49,377 bases of DNA from Chryseobacterium gleum. GTDB taxonomy: Bacteria; Bacteroidota; Bacteroidia; Flavobacteriales_D; Crocinitomicaceae. Below the pieces are notes generated by a model. It was given only the letters and a program-made list of their open reading frames with translations, did not search any database and was not told where the DNA came from. Numbering within the stretch: position 1 is the stretch's first letter; every line of letters starts with the position of its first letter. The position numbers and the translations under genes were made by a program. This document shows positions 1-8,131 of this stretch, piece by piece. The stretch is from positions 1-49,377 of the forward strand of contig CAMDAO010000006.1 in NCBI GenBank assembly GCA_945888595.1, written 5' to 3'.

Positions 1-257
1 GCGTTTGTTTTGGACGATTATTAAAAAACAATCAGCTACGTAGAACAGGTCTAAATTAACATAGAATCACCTGTTTTAAAGAAATGAATTGTACAGATGA
101 AAGGTGTATTTTAATCTGTAATTATTTGATTTTAATTAATTTAATAGACTTTTTTAGTTTTGATATTTAGTTTAAATCTATTCAGTAGTTGTAATCGATG
201 AAGTGAAGTGTTGGAATTAATTCTTACCTTTAATAGGTTCAATTAGGAATAGACAAG
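1..257. other. Intergenic leader with two hairpins
   Basis: No complete gene is visible here. The first 24 bases read AFVLDDY then a stop in frame 1, which could be the tail of an upstream gene, but eight codons are too few to call. Two inverted repeats follow in series. AACAGGT at 44-50 pairs with ACCTGTT at 69-75, and TACAGAT at 92-98 pairs with ATCTGTA at 114-120. The first is followed by TTTAAA and may be a weak terminator for a gene lying upstream of the window. The rest is AT-rich leader for the LytTR gene starting at 258; no clear -7 box was found. Confidence 0.4.
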
Positions 258-959
258 ATGATAAATTGCATTGCAATAGACAATAATACGAAAACACTTG
301 ACTACATCTCAAATTTGTGTTCTGAAATTCAGTTTATTACACTTCAAAAAAATTTTCTCAATCCTATAGAAGCAACGCGATATATTCGTAAACAAAGAAT
401 TGATCTAATTATTGTCAATACGACTATTGAAGGTGGAAGCGGCTTTGATTTTTATCGTGCTTTAAATGAAGATATTCTTGTGGTGTTTATGAGTGAGCAA
501 AAAGAATTTGCATTCGAAGCGTATAATGTTAACGCAATCGATTACCTGCTGATTCCTTTTGACGCTAGAAGATTCAATCAATGCATCAATAAAGTACATG
601 AATTTTATAAATTCCGTCATCAAAATGTAAAAAATGAAGAGCATTTCTTACATGTTCGATCGGAATATAGCCTTGTTAAAATAGCACTCGTGGAAATTTT
701 ATTTATTGAAACGTTAGACGATTATATAAAAATTCATTTGATTGGAAAAAAGCCAATCTTGACACTCATGAGCCTGAAAACGGTGATGGATAAAATACCG
801 CATTCTGAATTTATTCGGGTGCATCGTTCTTACATTGTCCCAATCAGTAAAATTGAGTCTGTTCGTGGTAAAATTATCAATCTCGGTATTACAGAAATTC
901 CAATCGGTAAGAGTCATGAAGAAGCGTTCTTTAAGGCTTATATTTCGAAAGGATTTTGA
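258..959 (+). CDS. LytTR-family response regulator with degenerate receiver domain
   Basis: DNA-binding regulator of the LytR/AlgR class. Residues about 1-115 form a receiver-like domain and about 125-230 a LytTR DNA-binding domain (motifs FLHVRSEYSLVKI, ILFIETLDDYIKIHL, FIRVHRSYIVPISKI). The receiver has lost its phosphorylation chemistry: the acidic pair is D8-N9, the expected phospho-acceptor Asp is N54 in LIIVNTTI, and the conserved Lys of the YLLKPF motif is I99 in YLLIPF. Regulation by phosphorylation is therefore unlikely; ligand or protein binding, or constitutive activity, is more plausible. No histidine kinase is encoded nearby inside the window. The gene ends 181 bp before the PqqD-like gene, and a direct repeat with LytTR-like spacing lies between them, so I infer that it controls that operon. 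Family assignment is firm; the target is inference. Confidence 0.9.
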   Translation: MINCIAIDNNTKTLDYISNLCSEIQFITLQKNFLNPIEATRYIRKQRIDLIIVNTTIEGGSGFDFYRALNEDILVVFMSEQKEFAFEAYNVNAIDYLLIPFDARRFNQCINKVHEFYKFRHQNVKNEEHFLHVRSEYSLVKIALVEILFIETLDDYIKIHLIGKKPILTLMSLKTVMDKIPHSEFIRVHRSYIVPISKIESVRGKIINLGITEIPIGKSHEEAFFKAYISKGF

Positions 960-966
960 TAGTTAA

Positions 967-1046
967 TTCCAGATTTCAAATTCCAGATTTCAAATTTTTA
1001 GAATCCACCAAAATCTGTAATTTACAATTTGAAATTTGAAATTTAT
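967..1046. repeat. Tandem 14-bp repeat and facing inverted copy
   Basis: The 14-mer TTCCAGATTTCAAA occurs twice back to back at 967-980 and 981-994. About 30 bp further, the stretch around 1026-1043 (AATTTGAAATTTGAAATTT) is a near reverse complement, so the transcript could fold into a long AT-rich hairpin just after the LytTR stop codon. It may act as a terminator or barrier between the regulator gene and the PqqD operon. The 14-mer is not obviously part of the AGTCTAAA repeat family found elsewhere in the window. Confidence 0.6.
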
Positions 1047-1054
1047 TTTTATTC

Positions 1055-1087
1055 GCCGATACATTTTCATCGTTTGCCGATACATTT
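1055..1087 (+). promoter_or_regulatory. Direct repeat operator candidate, 21-bp period
   Basis: GCCGATACATTT occurs at 1055-1066 and again, identical, at 1076-1087; with flanks, the match extends to about 17 positions. The centre-to-centre distance is 21 bp, two helical turns, the arrangement known for LytTR regulators, which bind two direct repeats on one face of DNA. A near-consensus -7 box TTCATTTG (1111-1118, against TAnnTTTG) follows and would place the repeats just upstream of the -33 region, an activator position. The repeats end 53 bp before the ATG of the PqqD-like gene. The repeat sequence does not obviously match the published AgrA/VirR consensus, so the link to the adjacent LytTR protein is inference. 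Confidence 0.5.
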
Positions 1088-1140
1088 ACAATAAATCTTA
1101 AAAGTATCTGTTCATTTGTTTCAACCAAAATAAAGAAGTT

Positions 1141-1389
1141 ATGAATATAAATAAAAATATTGCCATTAGTGATTCAGGATTTATCTTTAATCCATCTTCT
1201 GGAGATTCTTTTTCGACAAATCAAGTGGGATTAGAAATTATTCGATTACTGCAAGAAGGTAAAAAGAAAGAAGTAATTATTTCTGAAATCGTTGAGAAAT
1301 ATTCTACAGATGAATCAACCATTGAGAAAGATTTAGGAGATTTTTTCTTAATGTTAAGTAGCTACCAACTTTTAAACGAAAATGACTAA
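1141..1389 (+). CDS. PqqD-like small protein
   Basis: An 82-residue protein resembling the PqqD family, small winged-helix-like proteins that bind a substrate peptide and present it to a modifying enzyme (RiPP recognition fold). The N-terminal signature ISDSGFIFNPSSGDSFSTNQ matches the part of PqqD proteins linked to non-PQQ systems. It is followed by the usual helical section (IIRLLQEGKKKEVIISEIVEKY) and an acidic C-terminal helix. The stop codon overlaps the next gene, an ATP-grasp ligase, by 8 bp, so the two are translationally coupled and probably act together. No pqqA, pqqE or other PQQ gene is present, so this is not PQQ synthesis. No precursor peptide was recognised near it. Family call is good; the substrate is unknown. 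Confidence 0.8.
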   Translation: MNINKNIAISDSGFIFNPSSGDSFSTNQVGLEIIRLLQEGKKKEVIISEIVEKYSTDESTIEKDLGDFFLMLSSYQLLNEND

Positions 1390-2431
1390 ACGAAAAATAA
1401 CTGTAGCCGTTTCTGGACTCAATAATATTGATAGTCCGGGACCTGGGATACCTGTTATTCGTGCATTAAAAGAAAGTGAACTTTTCGATGTTAGAATTAT
1501 AGGATTATCCTATGAAAACTTGGAGCCAGGTTTGTATATGCGTGATTTAGTTGATAAATCATATTCTATTCCATTGCCTTCTTCTGGAATTGCAAGTTTA
1601 TTGGAGCGTTTGAGATATATTCAAGAAATGGAAGGAATTCAATTGATTATTCCAAATTTTGATGCTGAACTTCATAGTTTCATTAAGCTAGCCAAACAAT
1701 TAAAAGATGATTTCGGAATTGAAACATTTCTTCCATCTCAAGAACAATTTGAATCCAGACATAAATCAGTTTTGTATGAATTTGGGGAAGAAAATGGAGT
1801 GAAAGTTCCGTATGCAAAGATGATTTTCTCTGCAAATGAGATCTATTCATTGAAAAATGAGTTTACGTATCCATTGGTTATTAAAGGAAAGTACTATGAT
1901 GCGTCAATTGCAGCGACACCAGAGCAAGCGGTGAATTATTTCCATAAGATTAGTGCTAAATGGGGTTTACCAATCATCGTTCAAGAATTTGTTAGTGGAA
2001 ATGAAGTGAATGTTACGGCTATTGGAGATGGAAAAGGCAATTGTATCGGAGCTGTTCCAATGCGAAAACTCTACATCACGGACAAAGGGAAGGCTTGGGC
2101 AGGAGTTTCATTAGATGATGAACAATTAATTGAAATTACGAATCGTGTTATTGGTAACTCTAAATGGAAAGGTGGCTGTGAATTAGAATTTATTAAAACC
2201 AAAGACGGCGAGTATTATTTGTTAGAGATGAATCCTCGATTCCCAGCGTGGGTTTATTTAGCAAAAGGGTGTGGGCAAAATCATCCGGAAGCCTTGGTTA
2301 GAATGGCCTTGGGTGAGGATGTGAAACCGTTCGAATCATATGACGTAGGTAAATTGTTTGTAAGATATTCTTTTGATCAAATTGTTGATTTAAAAGATTT
2401 CGAGAAAATTTCAACTTTAGGAGAATTATAG
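1382..2431 (+). CDS. ATP-grasp domain protein, carboxylate-amine ligase-like
   Basis: A 349-residue enzyme of the ATP-grasp superfamily, resembling the carbamoyl-phosphate synthase and PylC-like branch. An N-terminal Rossmann-like pre-ATP-grasp region (KITVAVSGLN, residues 1-110) leads into the nucleotide-binding core: PLVIKGKYYDAS with the ATP-contacting Lys, IIVQEFVSGNEVN with the hinge, and CELEFIKTKDGEYYLLEMNP, carrying the Mg-binding Glu and Asn. Such enzymes make an acyl-phosphate and join it to an amine, often an amino acid or peptide. The start overlaps the PqqD-like gene. Coupling to a peptide-binding chaperone suggests ligation to a carrier or peptide. The true substrate cannot be read from sequence. 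It is distinct from D-Ala-D-Ala ligase and from PurK. Confidence 0.85.
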   Translation: MTKRKITVAVSGLNNIDSPGPGIPVIRALKESELFDVRIIGLSYENLEPGLYMRDLVDKSYSIPLPSSGIASLLERLRYIQEMEGIQLIIPNFDAELHSFIKLAKQLKDDFGIETFLPSQEQFESRHKSVLYEFGEENGVKVPYAKMIFSANEIYSLKNEFTYPLVIKGKYYDASIAATPEQAVNYFHKISAKWGLPIIVQEFVSGNEVNVTAIGDGKGNCIGAVPMRKLYITDKGKAWAGVSLDDEQLIEITNRVIGNSKWKGGCELEFIKTKDGEYYLLEMNPRFPAWVYLAKGCGQNHPEALVRMALGEDVKPFESYDVGKLFVRYSFDQIVDLKDFEKISTLGEL

Positions 2432-2433
2432 AA

Positions 2434-2505
2434 GACTACAAGATGAAAGACTTAATAATATCTAGTCTTTAAATCTTGAATCTTTATATCTACTAGTCTA
2501 AAAAA
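2434..2505. repeat. Short member of the AGTCTAAA intergenic repeat family
   Basis: The gap between the ATP-grasp and decarboxylase genes contains several AGAC/GTCT words (GAAGACTACAAG, AAAGACTTAA, CTAGTCTTTAAATC, CTAGTCTAAAA). They are the same words seen in the longer intergenic repeats near 10142, 22318, 26948 and 32727. The copy is shorter and lacks the GATCGCTTCGCTT core. It lies inside what looks like one transcription unit. Confidence 0.45.
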
Positions 2506-2533
2506 ACAGTATTAAACTAAATAAAAAAAAATC

Positions 2534-3892
2534 ATGAGTAAATTATCATATGAAAGACCATTTATACAAAAGTTGAATACAACAAGTATGAATAAATTTG
2601 GGACAAAAACAGAATTTGCGCCCGTTACGCAATTGGATGGAATTCCTGTTGACACATTAATAAAAGAATACGGTTCACCTTGTTTTGTTATTTCTGAAAG
2701 ACAAATTCGTAAAAATGCTCAAAATGCAAATAGAGCGTTTAAGACAAGATATCCTAAAGTCCAATTTGCTTGGAGTTACAAAACAAATTATTTAAGTGCG
2801 GTTTGTAATGTTTTTCATCAGGAAGGTTCATGGGCTGAAGTTGTATCGATTTTTGAGTATAAAAAAGCGTTGCAAAACGGTATTGAAGGCAATAAAATTA
2901 TTTTCAATGGTCCAGATAAAACGGAAGCAGATTTAGCCTTGGCTGTAGAAAATAATTCACTGATACACATCGATCATTTTGATGAGTTATATTCTTTAGT
3001 TGCATTGATGGAAGGTTCCTCGAAAAGAGCGAGAGTGGCGATTCGAGTGAATATGGACGTGGGAATTTATCCAATGTGGGACCGTTTTGGATTTAATTAT
3101 GAAAATGGGCAAGCATGGAATGCAATTATTAAAATAATGGCCCATAAAGAGTTAGAATTAGTTGGATTACATAGTCATATTGGAACATTTATGTTGTCAA
3201 CTGCGGCTTACGGAATTTCAGCTTTTAAATTGTGTGACTTAGCAACAAATATTAAGTCTAAATATGGCTTGGCAATCCAGTACATTGATATGGGTGGAGG
3301 TTTTGCCTCTACAAACACGCTGAAAGGGTCCTATCTTCAAGGAGCTGATATTGTTCCAACGATCGATGATTATGCTGAAGTAATAACGTCAACCATCTTA
3401 AATTCAAATTTCCAGCAAGATGAATTACCAACTATTATTCTTGAATCTGGAAGAGCGTTAATTGATGATGCAGCTTGGTTGATTGGATCTGTAGTTGCCA
3501 CAAAAAGATTAAGCGACGGCAGAAGAGCAACAATTATGGATTTTGGAGTGAATCTTTTATTCAATGCTTTTTGGTATGATTATAAAATATCTCCTGCACA
3601 AGAATTTACGCATCACACGGAAGATATGGTAATCTATGGCCCGTTATGTATGAATATAGATTGCATCAGAGAAAATATCAATTTACCTCTATTAAACAAA
3701 GGAGATCAGGTCGTTGTGCATAAAGTGGGTGCATATAATATGACACAGTGGATGCAGTTTATTCAAATGCGACCGAAAATTGTATTGATTGATATGCAAG
3801 GTAAATCTCATATTTTGCGCGAAAATGAATCATTGGAAACCATGATGGAATTAGAAAGAATGCCAGAACACTTAGTAAAAACAAGTAAATAA
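2534..3892 (+). CDS. Fold-III PLP-dependent decarboxylase (DapDC/ODC-like)
   Basis: A 452-residue member of the Orn/DAP/Arg decarboxylase group 2 family (alanine-racemase-like barrel plus beta domain). Seen motifs are the PLP lysine K83 in FAWSYKTNYL, GLHSHIGTF in the barrel, the phosphate-binding YIDMGGGFAS, ILESGRALIDDAA in place of the usual EPGR motif, and GPLCMNID with the active-site Cys and Asp, then GAYNM near the C terminus. It has about 30 extra N-terminal residues. Family members decarboxylate diaminopimelate, ornithine, arginine or carboxynorspermidine. Context beside PqqD-like and ATP-grasp genes, with no lysine-pathway gene near, argues against calling it LysA. The altered EPGR motif (ESGR) and unusual Cys region suggest a non-standard substrate. 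It ends 11 bp before an intrinsic terminator, so it is the last gene of its unit. Confidence 0.85.
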   Translation: MSKLSYERPFIQKLNTTSMNKFGTKTEFAPVTQLDGIPVDTLIKEYGSPCFVISERQIRKNAQNANRAFKTRYPKVQFAWSYKTNYLSAVCNVFHQEGSWAEVVSIFEYKKALQNGIEGNKIIFNGPDKTEADLALAVENNSLIHIDHFDELYSLVALMEGSSKRARVAIRVNMDVGIYPMWDRFGFNYENGQAWNAIIKIMAHKELELVGLHSHIGTFMLSTAAYGISAFKLCDLATNIKSKYGLAIQYIDMGGGFASTNTLKGSYLQGADIVPTIDDYAEVITSTILNSNFQQDELPTIILESGRALIDDAAWLIGSVVATKRLSDGRRATIMDFGVNLLFNAFWYDYKISPAQEFTHHTEDMVIYGPLCMNIDCIRENINLPLLNKGDQVVVHKVGAYNMTQWMQFIQMRPKIVLIDMQGKSHILRENESLETMMELERMPEHLVKTSK

Positions 3893-3903
3893 ACAGTAAT
3901 TTT

Positions 3904-3945
3904 GGATTGAGAAGATTAACTTTAATTCTTCTCAATCCTTTTTTT
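3904..3945 (+). terminator. Intrinsic terminator after the decarboxylase gene
   Basis: A perfect 12-bp stem, GGATTGAGAAGA at 3904-3915 and TCTTCTCAATCC at 3927-3938, has an 11-nt loop and is followed by a run of seven T. It separates the PqqD/ATP-grasp/decarboxylase unit from the downstream membrane gene, which starts 25 bp later, so the second unit probably has its own promoter or depends on read-through. Confidence 0.9.
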
Positions 3946-3970
3946 AATATCGTTTGCAAAGAAAAGCAGA

Positions 3971-6136
3971 ATGAAGTATTGGATTAGTAGTGTTTTGAAT
4001 AGTTATAGTCAGATTTTTTATTCATTGGATAAAGTGCTGGCTATTACGATTCTTATTGCCACTTTTTTCACACCATATTTGGGATTATCTGGACTCTGTG
4101 CCGTTATTTTTATTAATTTTCTTGCTCATTTGATAGGAATCAATAGAAAATTAATTGAAGAAGGATTGTATGGGTTTAATGCATTACTGCTTGGATTATT
4201 TCTAGGATTTCAATATGAGATAAATACAACTTTTATTTTATTGTTTGTTGTTTCTCTAATGATGTTGTTAATTATTTCAGTATGGCTATTCGGCGTTTTT
4301 AACAGGCATAAGTTACCCTTTTTATCATTCCCGTTCATAATTACTTATTTTATAATAGCACTTTCGGCAGGGAGTTTTCAAAACATATCTTTAAATATTG
4401 ATTTAGCCTATTCTGTCAATAAAATTGCCGTTGAAAAGACTTCGGGGATGTATACTTTTGTTCATTATTTTGACAATGTAGAAATGCCAAAATCGATGCT
4501 TATTTATTTTAAAACCATCGCCGGAACATTTTTTCAAACTAGTGTTTTAGCAGGTATTTCTATTGCTGCAGCGTTATTATATTTTTCTCGTATCGCTTTT
4601 ACATTGAGTTTGATCGGTTTCTTTTCAGCTTATTTTTTCTTTTCAGCTTTTGGAGCAGATGTCAACGATTTGAATCTAAATTTAGTAGGTTCAAATTTTA
4701 TATTTATGGCGATTGGTATTGGTTGTTTTTACATTATACCTAATACCTATAGCTATATCGCAGTGTTTTGTTTGACGCCTGTTTTAATGATGTTAATGAT
4801 ATTTTTAAATAAAACAATGGATGTCTTTCAATTGAAATCGTTTACGTTATCCTTCAGTGTAATTATTTCCTTGTTTTTGTTGTTTTTACAGCACAGGTGG
4901 TTTCATAAATTCCTGCATTTGGTGACTATTCAATATTATTCAGCAGAAAAAACGATCTATAAATTTATTACTTCGATTAATCGATTTAAAAATGAACATT
5001 TGGTGAAGATTCAATTGCCTTTCTGGGGAGAATGGTTTGTTAGTCAAGGGTATAATGGAAAAATTACACACTTAGGAGATTGGGGAAAAGCCTTAGATTT
5101 TGTAATTGTTGATGAATCAACTGAAACATATAAGGAATTAGGAAAGAGTAGAGAAGATTTTTATTGTTACAATAAGCCCATTTTAGCACCCTTGGATGGA
5201 TATGTATATGAAATTATAAATACCATTGAAGAAAATGAAATTGCAGGAGTGAATACCGCTGATAATTGGGGAAATACAATTATAATGAATCATTTGAATG
5301 GTCTATTTACACAAATTAGTCACATTAAAAAAGATTCGTTTAAAGTTGGCATTGGAGAATATGTTACCAAAGGTACAATTCTTGCCACATGCGGAAATTC
5401 AGGTAGATCTCCTGAGCCTCACATTCATTTTCAGCTTCAGATAAATCCTAAAGTTGGATCAAAAACAATTGAATATCCGATTGCGTATTTTATTGAAAAG
5501 TCAGAAGAAAAACAAAATTTAAAAATTTCAGAAGTCCCTCGGGAAAATACATTGATTAGTAATGTTGAAGTTAAATCATTACTTACGGAAAGTTTTGCAT
5601 TTTTACCGGGTAAAAAAATGAAATTTTTAGAAGAAGGAACTACGACATTTATCGAATGGGAAGTTTTCACAGATGAATTAAATCGCAAATACATTTATTG
5701 CCACAATTCCAAGTCTACCGCCTATTTTGTAAACGATGGTACCATGTTTTATTTCTTTGATTTTGAAGGAAGTAAAAAATCTCTTCTCTTTCATTTTTAT
5801 TTGGCTGCCTATCGAGTTTTACTTGGTTGCTATGAAGATGTGGAGGTAAATGATTCCGTTCCTTTGGTTCATTTTAATAGTAAAGCAGTTCAATTTGTGC
5901 AGGATTTTGTCGCTCCATTTTACTTGTTCACAAAAGCAGATTATTCATCATCTTATAGAAATATCGATAATATTCTCGAGCCATCAACCATCACATTGAA
6001 AGCGAGTGTGGAAGCCAAGTTTTTAAATTATAAATTTCGACAGATTAATTTTGAAATTGAAATGAAAAATAAGAATATTCATCAATTTAGTTTCACTTTA
6101 AAGGGAATTAATAAATCATATCTATGCGTTGTATAG
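3971..6136 (+). CDS. Urea-transporter-like channel fused to M23 metallopeptidase
   Basis: A 721-residue two-domain membrane protein. The first roughly 320 residues are strongly hydrophobic and carry the urea transporter hallmark GLYGFNALLLGLFLGF (residues about 64-79). From about 340 on there is a peptidase M23 (lysostaphin/DD-endopeptidase) domain with the full metal set: H367 and D376 in HLGDWGKALDF, and H484 and H486 in EPHIHFQ. A further C-terminal part of about 220 residues (after about 500) is not recognised. M23 enzymes cut peptidoglycan cross-bridges or peptides, so the catalytic part would be expected outside the cytoplasm. The channel half may pass urea or a small amide. The next gene overlaps its 3' end by 13 bp. 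Fusion of these two domains is the notable point; the role is unknown. Confidence 0.85.
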   Translation: MKYWISSVLNSYSQIFYSLDKVLAITILIATFFTPYLGLSGLCAVIFINFLAHLIGINRKLIEEGLYGFNALLLGLFLGFQYEINTTFILLFVVSLMMLLIISVWLFGVFNRHKLPFLSFPFIITYFIIALSAGSFQNISLNIDLAYSVNKIAVEKTSGMYTFVHYFDNVEMPKSMLIYFKTIAGTFFQTSVLAGISIAAALLYFSRIAFTLSLIGFFSAYFFFSAFGADVNDLNLNLVGSNFIFMAIGIGCFYIIPNTYSYIAVFCLTPVLMMLMIFLNKTMDVFQLKSFTLSFSVIISLFLLFLQHRWFHKFLHLVTIQYYSAEKTIYKFITSINRFKNEHLVKIQLPFWGEWFVSQGYNGKITHLGDWGKALDFVIVDESTETYKELGKSREDFYCYNKPILAPLDGYVYEIINTIEENEIAGVNTADNWGNTIIMNHLNGLFTQISHIKKDSFKVGIGEYVTKGTILATCGNSGRSPEPHIHFQLQINPKVGSKTIEYPIAYFIEKSEEKQNLKISEVPRENTLISNVEVKSLLTESFAFLPGKKMKFLEEGTTTFIEWEVFTDELNRKYIYCHNSKSTAYFVNDGTMFYFFDFEGSKKSLLFHFYLAAYRVLLGCYEDVEVNDSVPLVHFNSKAVQFVQDFVAPFYLFTKADYSSSYRNIDNILEPSTITLKASVEAKFLNYKFRQINFEIEMKNKNIHQFSFTLKGINKSYLCVV

Positions 6137-7473
6137 TACTATTATTTCTGATTTTAAGTGCATTTTCTCATGCTCAAAAAACAGTTTCATTTGTTGGAAT
6201 TGATAGCGCATCCTATGTTCAGTTTCAGAATAACGATTACCGTTCGTTAAAAAAGACAACTAAAAAAGCATTGAGAGAAAAAGTTGATTTTTACTATTTA
6301 AGAATGCGAATAGGCATACTAGCTTACAATAAACAGAATTATGATTTAGCGATAAAGCATTTAGAAATAGCTTATGGCATGAATCCTGCTGATACAACTG
6401 CTCAAGAATATCTATATTATTCTTACTTATTTTCTAACAGGGTTGAAAATGCAAATAAATTAGCAAGTACATTTTCTTCAGATTTACAATTGAAAATTGG
6501 GTATACAGTGAAAAAAATAGACAGTTTTTCAATAGGTTTGGCAGCTTTTACAAATAATAACTTCACGACCCAAATGAAGAATTATGTCGTAAATCCCTAC
6601 AAGCATGGTCATTCAACGATCAATGGTTCGACGATCGGTTTAAGTTTTTCAATAGAAAACACCTATAAGTCGAGAACTAAGTTGTATAATAGATTATCTA
6701 TTTTTAATACTCATTCTATTGGTGTGGAGCAATTTGCATCGCAGGGGACTATGTTTCCAGCTTCTAGTAAAACACAGAATTATTCTCCCTTGCAGTTGCA
6801 GTATAATTTCGGTCTTAGCCACCAAACTCAAAAAGGATTTCAATTTAGTGGTGGACTAGGATTTTATAATACGACACTGTATGAACTTTTAGGTCAGCCG
6901 GTCCCACCTGAATTTATGAAACCTCCTAAAATCCATTATATCGATTCAAAGACAACGTATAATAACTTTTCTTTTTCTGGAACAATCGGTAAGAGAATGA
7001 AATATATTTCGCCTTCTTTTTCAATCTCATTGAGTGATTTGCATAATGTAAAACAAAAACAAATGGAATTTTCGGCAACGTATTTTCCTTTTGGCAATGT
7101 TAATTTTTATCTAGGAGCTGCTTTTGCTTTGATTAATAATGATGGTAATGAACAGCATGTAATAACTCAGAAAATAGGAGCAAAAGTTACCAAAAAAATG
7201 TATGTAGATGCAATTTTTTCTATTGGAGATCATTCGAATTATATTACGAGCAATGGGTTTGTTGTATACAATACTGCAGATGCAATTTTATCTAACTGGA
7301 ATGTGAATGCCCATTTTTATATCAAGAAAATTGAATTAACGATAGGTTATAGTAAGCAAATGAGACAAGGTCAATATGATCAATATAACTCATTTAGCTC
7401 AAAAGACGCGATAAGAACAAAATACAGTTATACGAATAATAACATAATGACCACAATAAAATGGAATTTCTAA
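6124..7473 (+). CDS. Exported TPR protein with C-terminal outer-membrane beta-barrel
   Basis: A 449-residue protein with a cleavable signal peptide (MRCIVLLFLILSAFSHAQ). Residues about 40-110 contain helical TPR-like repeats (ILAYNKQNYDLAIKHLEIAYGMNP). From about 130 to the end, alternating aromatic and polar strands end in TTIKWNF, with a terminal Phe typical of outer-membrane barrels. It overlaps the upstream channel-peptidase gene by 13 bp and the downstream TPR gene by 13 bp, so the three are translationally coupled. A surface or pore component for the system is plausible. I do not recognise a named family. Confidence 0.7.
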   Translation: MRCIVLLFLILSAFSHAQKTVSFVGIDSASYVQFQNNDYRSLKKTTKKALREKVDFYYLRMRIGILAYNKQNYDLAIKHLEIAYGMNPADTTAQEYLYYSYLFSNRVENANKLASTFSSDLQLKIGYTVKKIDSFSIGLAAFTNNNFTTQMKNYVVNPYKHGHSTINGSTIGLSFSIENTYKSRTKLYNRLSIFNTHSIGVEQFASQGTMFPASSKTQNYSPLQLQYNFGLSHQTQKGFQFSGGLGFYNTTLYELLGQPVPPEFMKPPKIHYIDSKTTYNNFSFSGTIGKRMKYISPSFSISLSDLHNVKQKQMEFSATYFPFGNVNFYLGAAFALINNDGNEQHVITQKIGAKVTKKMYVDAIFSIGDHSNYITSNGFVVYNTADAILSNWNVNAHFYIKKIELTIGYSKQMRQGQYDQYNSFSSKDAIRTKYSYTNNNIMTTIKWNF

Positions 7474-8078
7474 AAAAAATAGTAGTTGCAGCTTGCCTTG
7501 TTTTTTCAAGTCAATTATTTGCACAAGACAGTAAAGAATTGCAAACTGCTTTTTCTAAAAGCTATGCATACGAGGCAAAATATCAATACGAAGAGGCAAT
7601 TAAGGTCATGAAAGAGTTGTATAGTGAAAAATCATATCCTATTAATATAAGGTTAGGATGGTTGAATTATATAAATAAAAATTATGGTTCGGCCATTGTT
7701 TATTATCAAAAAGCAAGTTCTATTATGCCCTCTTCTGCGGAAGCACTTTGGGCAATGTTGTCTCCTCAGATTGCTCTAGAAAAATGGGTAGATGTGGAGA
7801 AGACCTATTTTTCGATCTTGAAATTAGAGCCTAGAAATGCTAGCGCTCTTTATAAATTGGGTTTGATATATTATTATAGAAAAAATTATACATCAGCAAA
7901 AAAATATTTTGATGTCGCTTTAAATCTATATCCACTTGATTATAATACCTTATTGATGAGTGCATGGACAAATTATTTCTTAGGAAATTTGAATGAGGCT
8001 AAAATCCTTTTTAATCGCATATTATTGCTGTATCAGACTGATGCATCTGCTTTAGAAGGTCTTAGTTTAATTAAATAA
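7461..8078 (+). CDS. Exported TPR protein (paralogue 1)
   Basis: A 205-residue protein with a signal peptide (MEFLKKIVVAACLVFSSQLFAQ) and about five TPR-like helical pairs, for example NYGSAIVYYQKASSIMPSS and NYTSAKKYFDVALNLYPLD. TPR arrays are protein-binding scaffolds, and this one would sit in the periplasm. It overlaps the barrel gene. It is clearly homologous along its whole length to the next gene, sharing SEKSY, ARLGW/IRLGW, PQIAL, AWTNYFLG and the C-terminal YQTDASALEGL, which shows tandem duplication. Its binding partner is unknown; the neighbouring barrel and peptidase are candidates. Confidence 0.75.
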   Translation: MEFLKKIVVAACLVFSSQLFAQDSKELQTAFSKSYAYEAKYQYEEAIKVMKELYSEKSYPINIRLGWLNYINKNYGSAIVYYQKASSIMPSSAEALWAMLSPQIALEKWVDVEKTYFSILKLEPRNASALYKLGLIYYYRKNYTSAKKYFDVALNLYPLDYNTLLMSAWTNYFLGNLNEAKILFNRILLLYQTDASALEGLSLIK

Positions 8079-8131
8079 GCGTATATTTAGACTTAAAAAA
8101 AGAATTATAAATCGTTTAAAAATAGATAACA

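Noticed and set aside
1-24. Open tail AFVLDDY followed by a stop at the window edge
   Set aside because: Eight codons are too few to support a partial gene; mentioned only in the leader description.
960-1090. Repeats around 967-1087 as a CRISPR array
   Set aside because: Only two copies each, different repeat types, no regular spacers and no cas genes.
1141-1389. Calling the small protein PqqD of PQQ synthesis
   Set aside because: No pqqA, B, C or E is present; the N-terminal signature belongs to PqqD-like proteins of other systems.
2534-3892. Calling the PLP enzyme LysA (diaminopimelate decarboxylase)
   Set aside because: The family fits but the EPGR motif is ESGR, the Cys region is unusual, and the neighbours are PqqD-like and ATP-grasp genes rather than lysine genes. 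A neutral name is safer.
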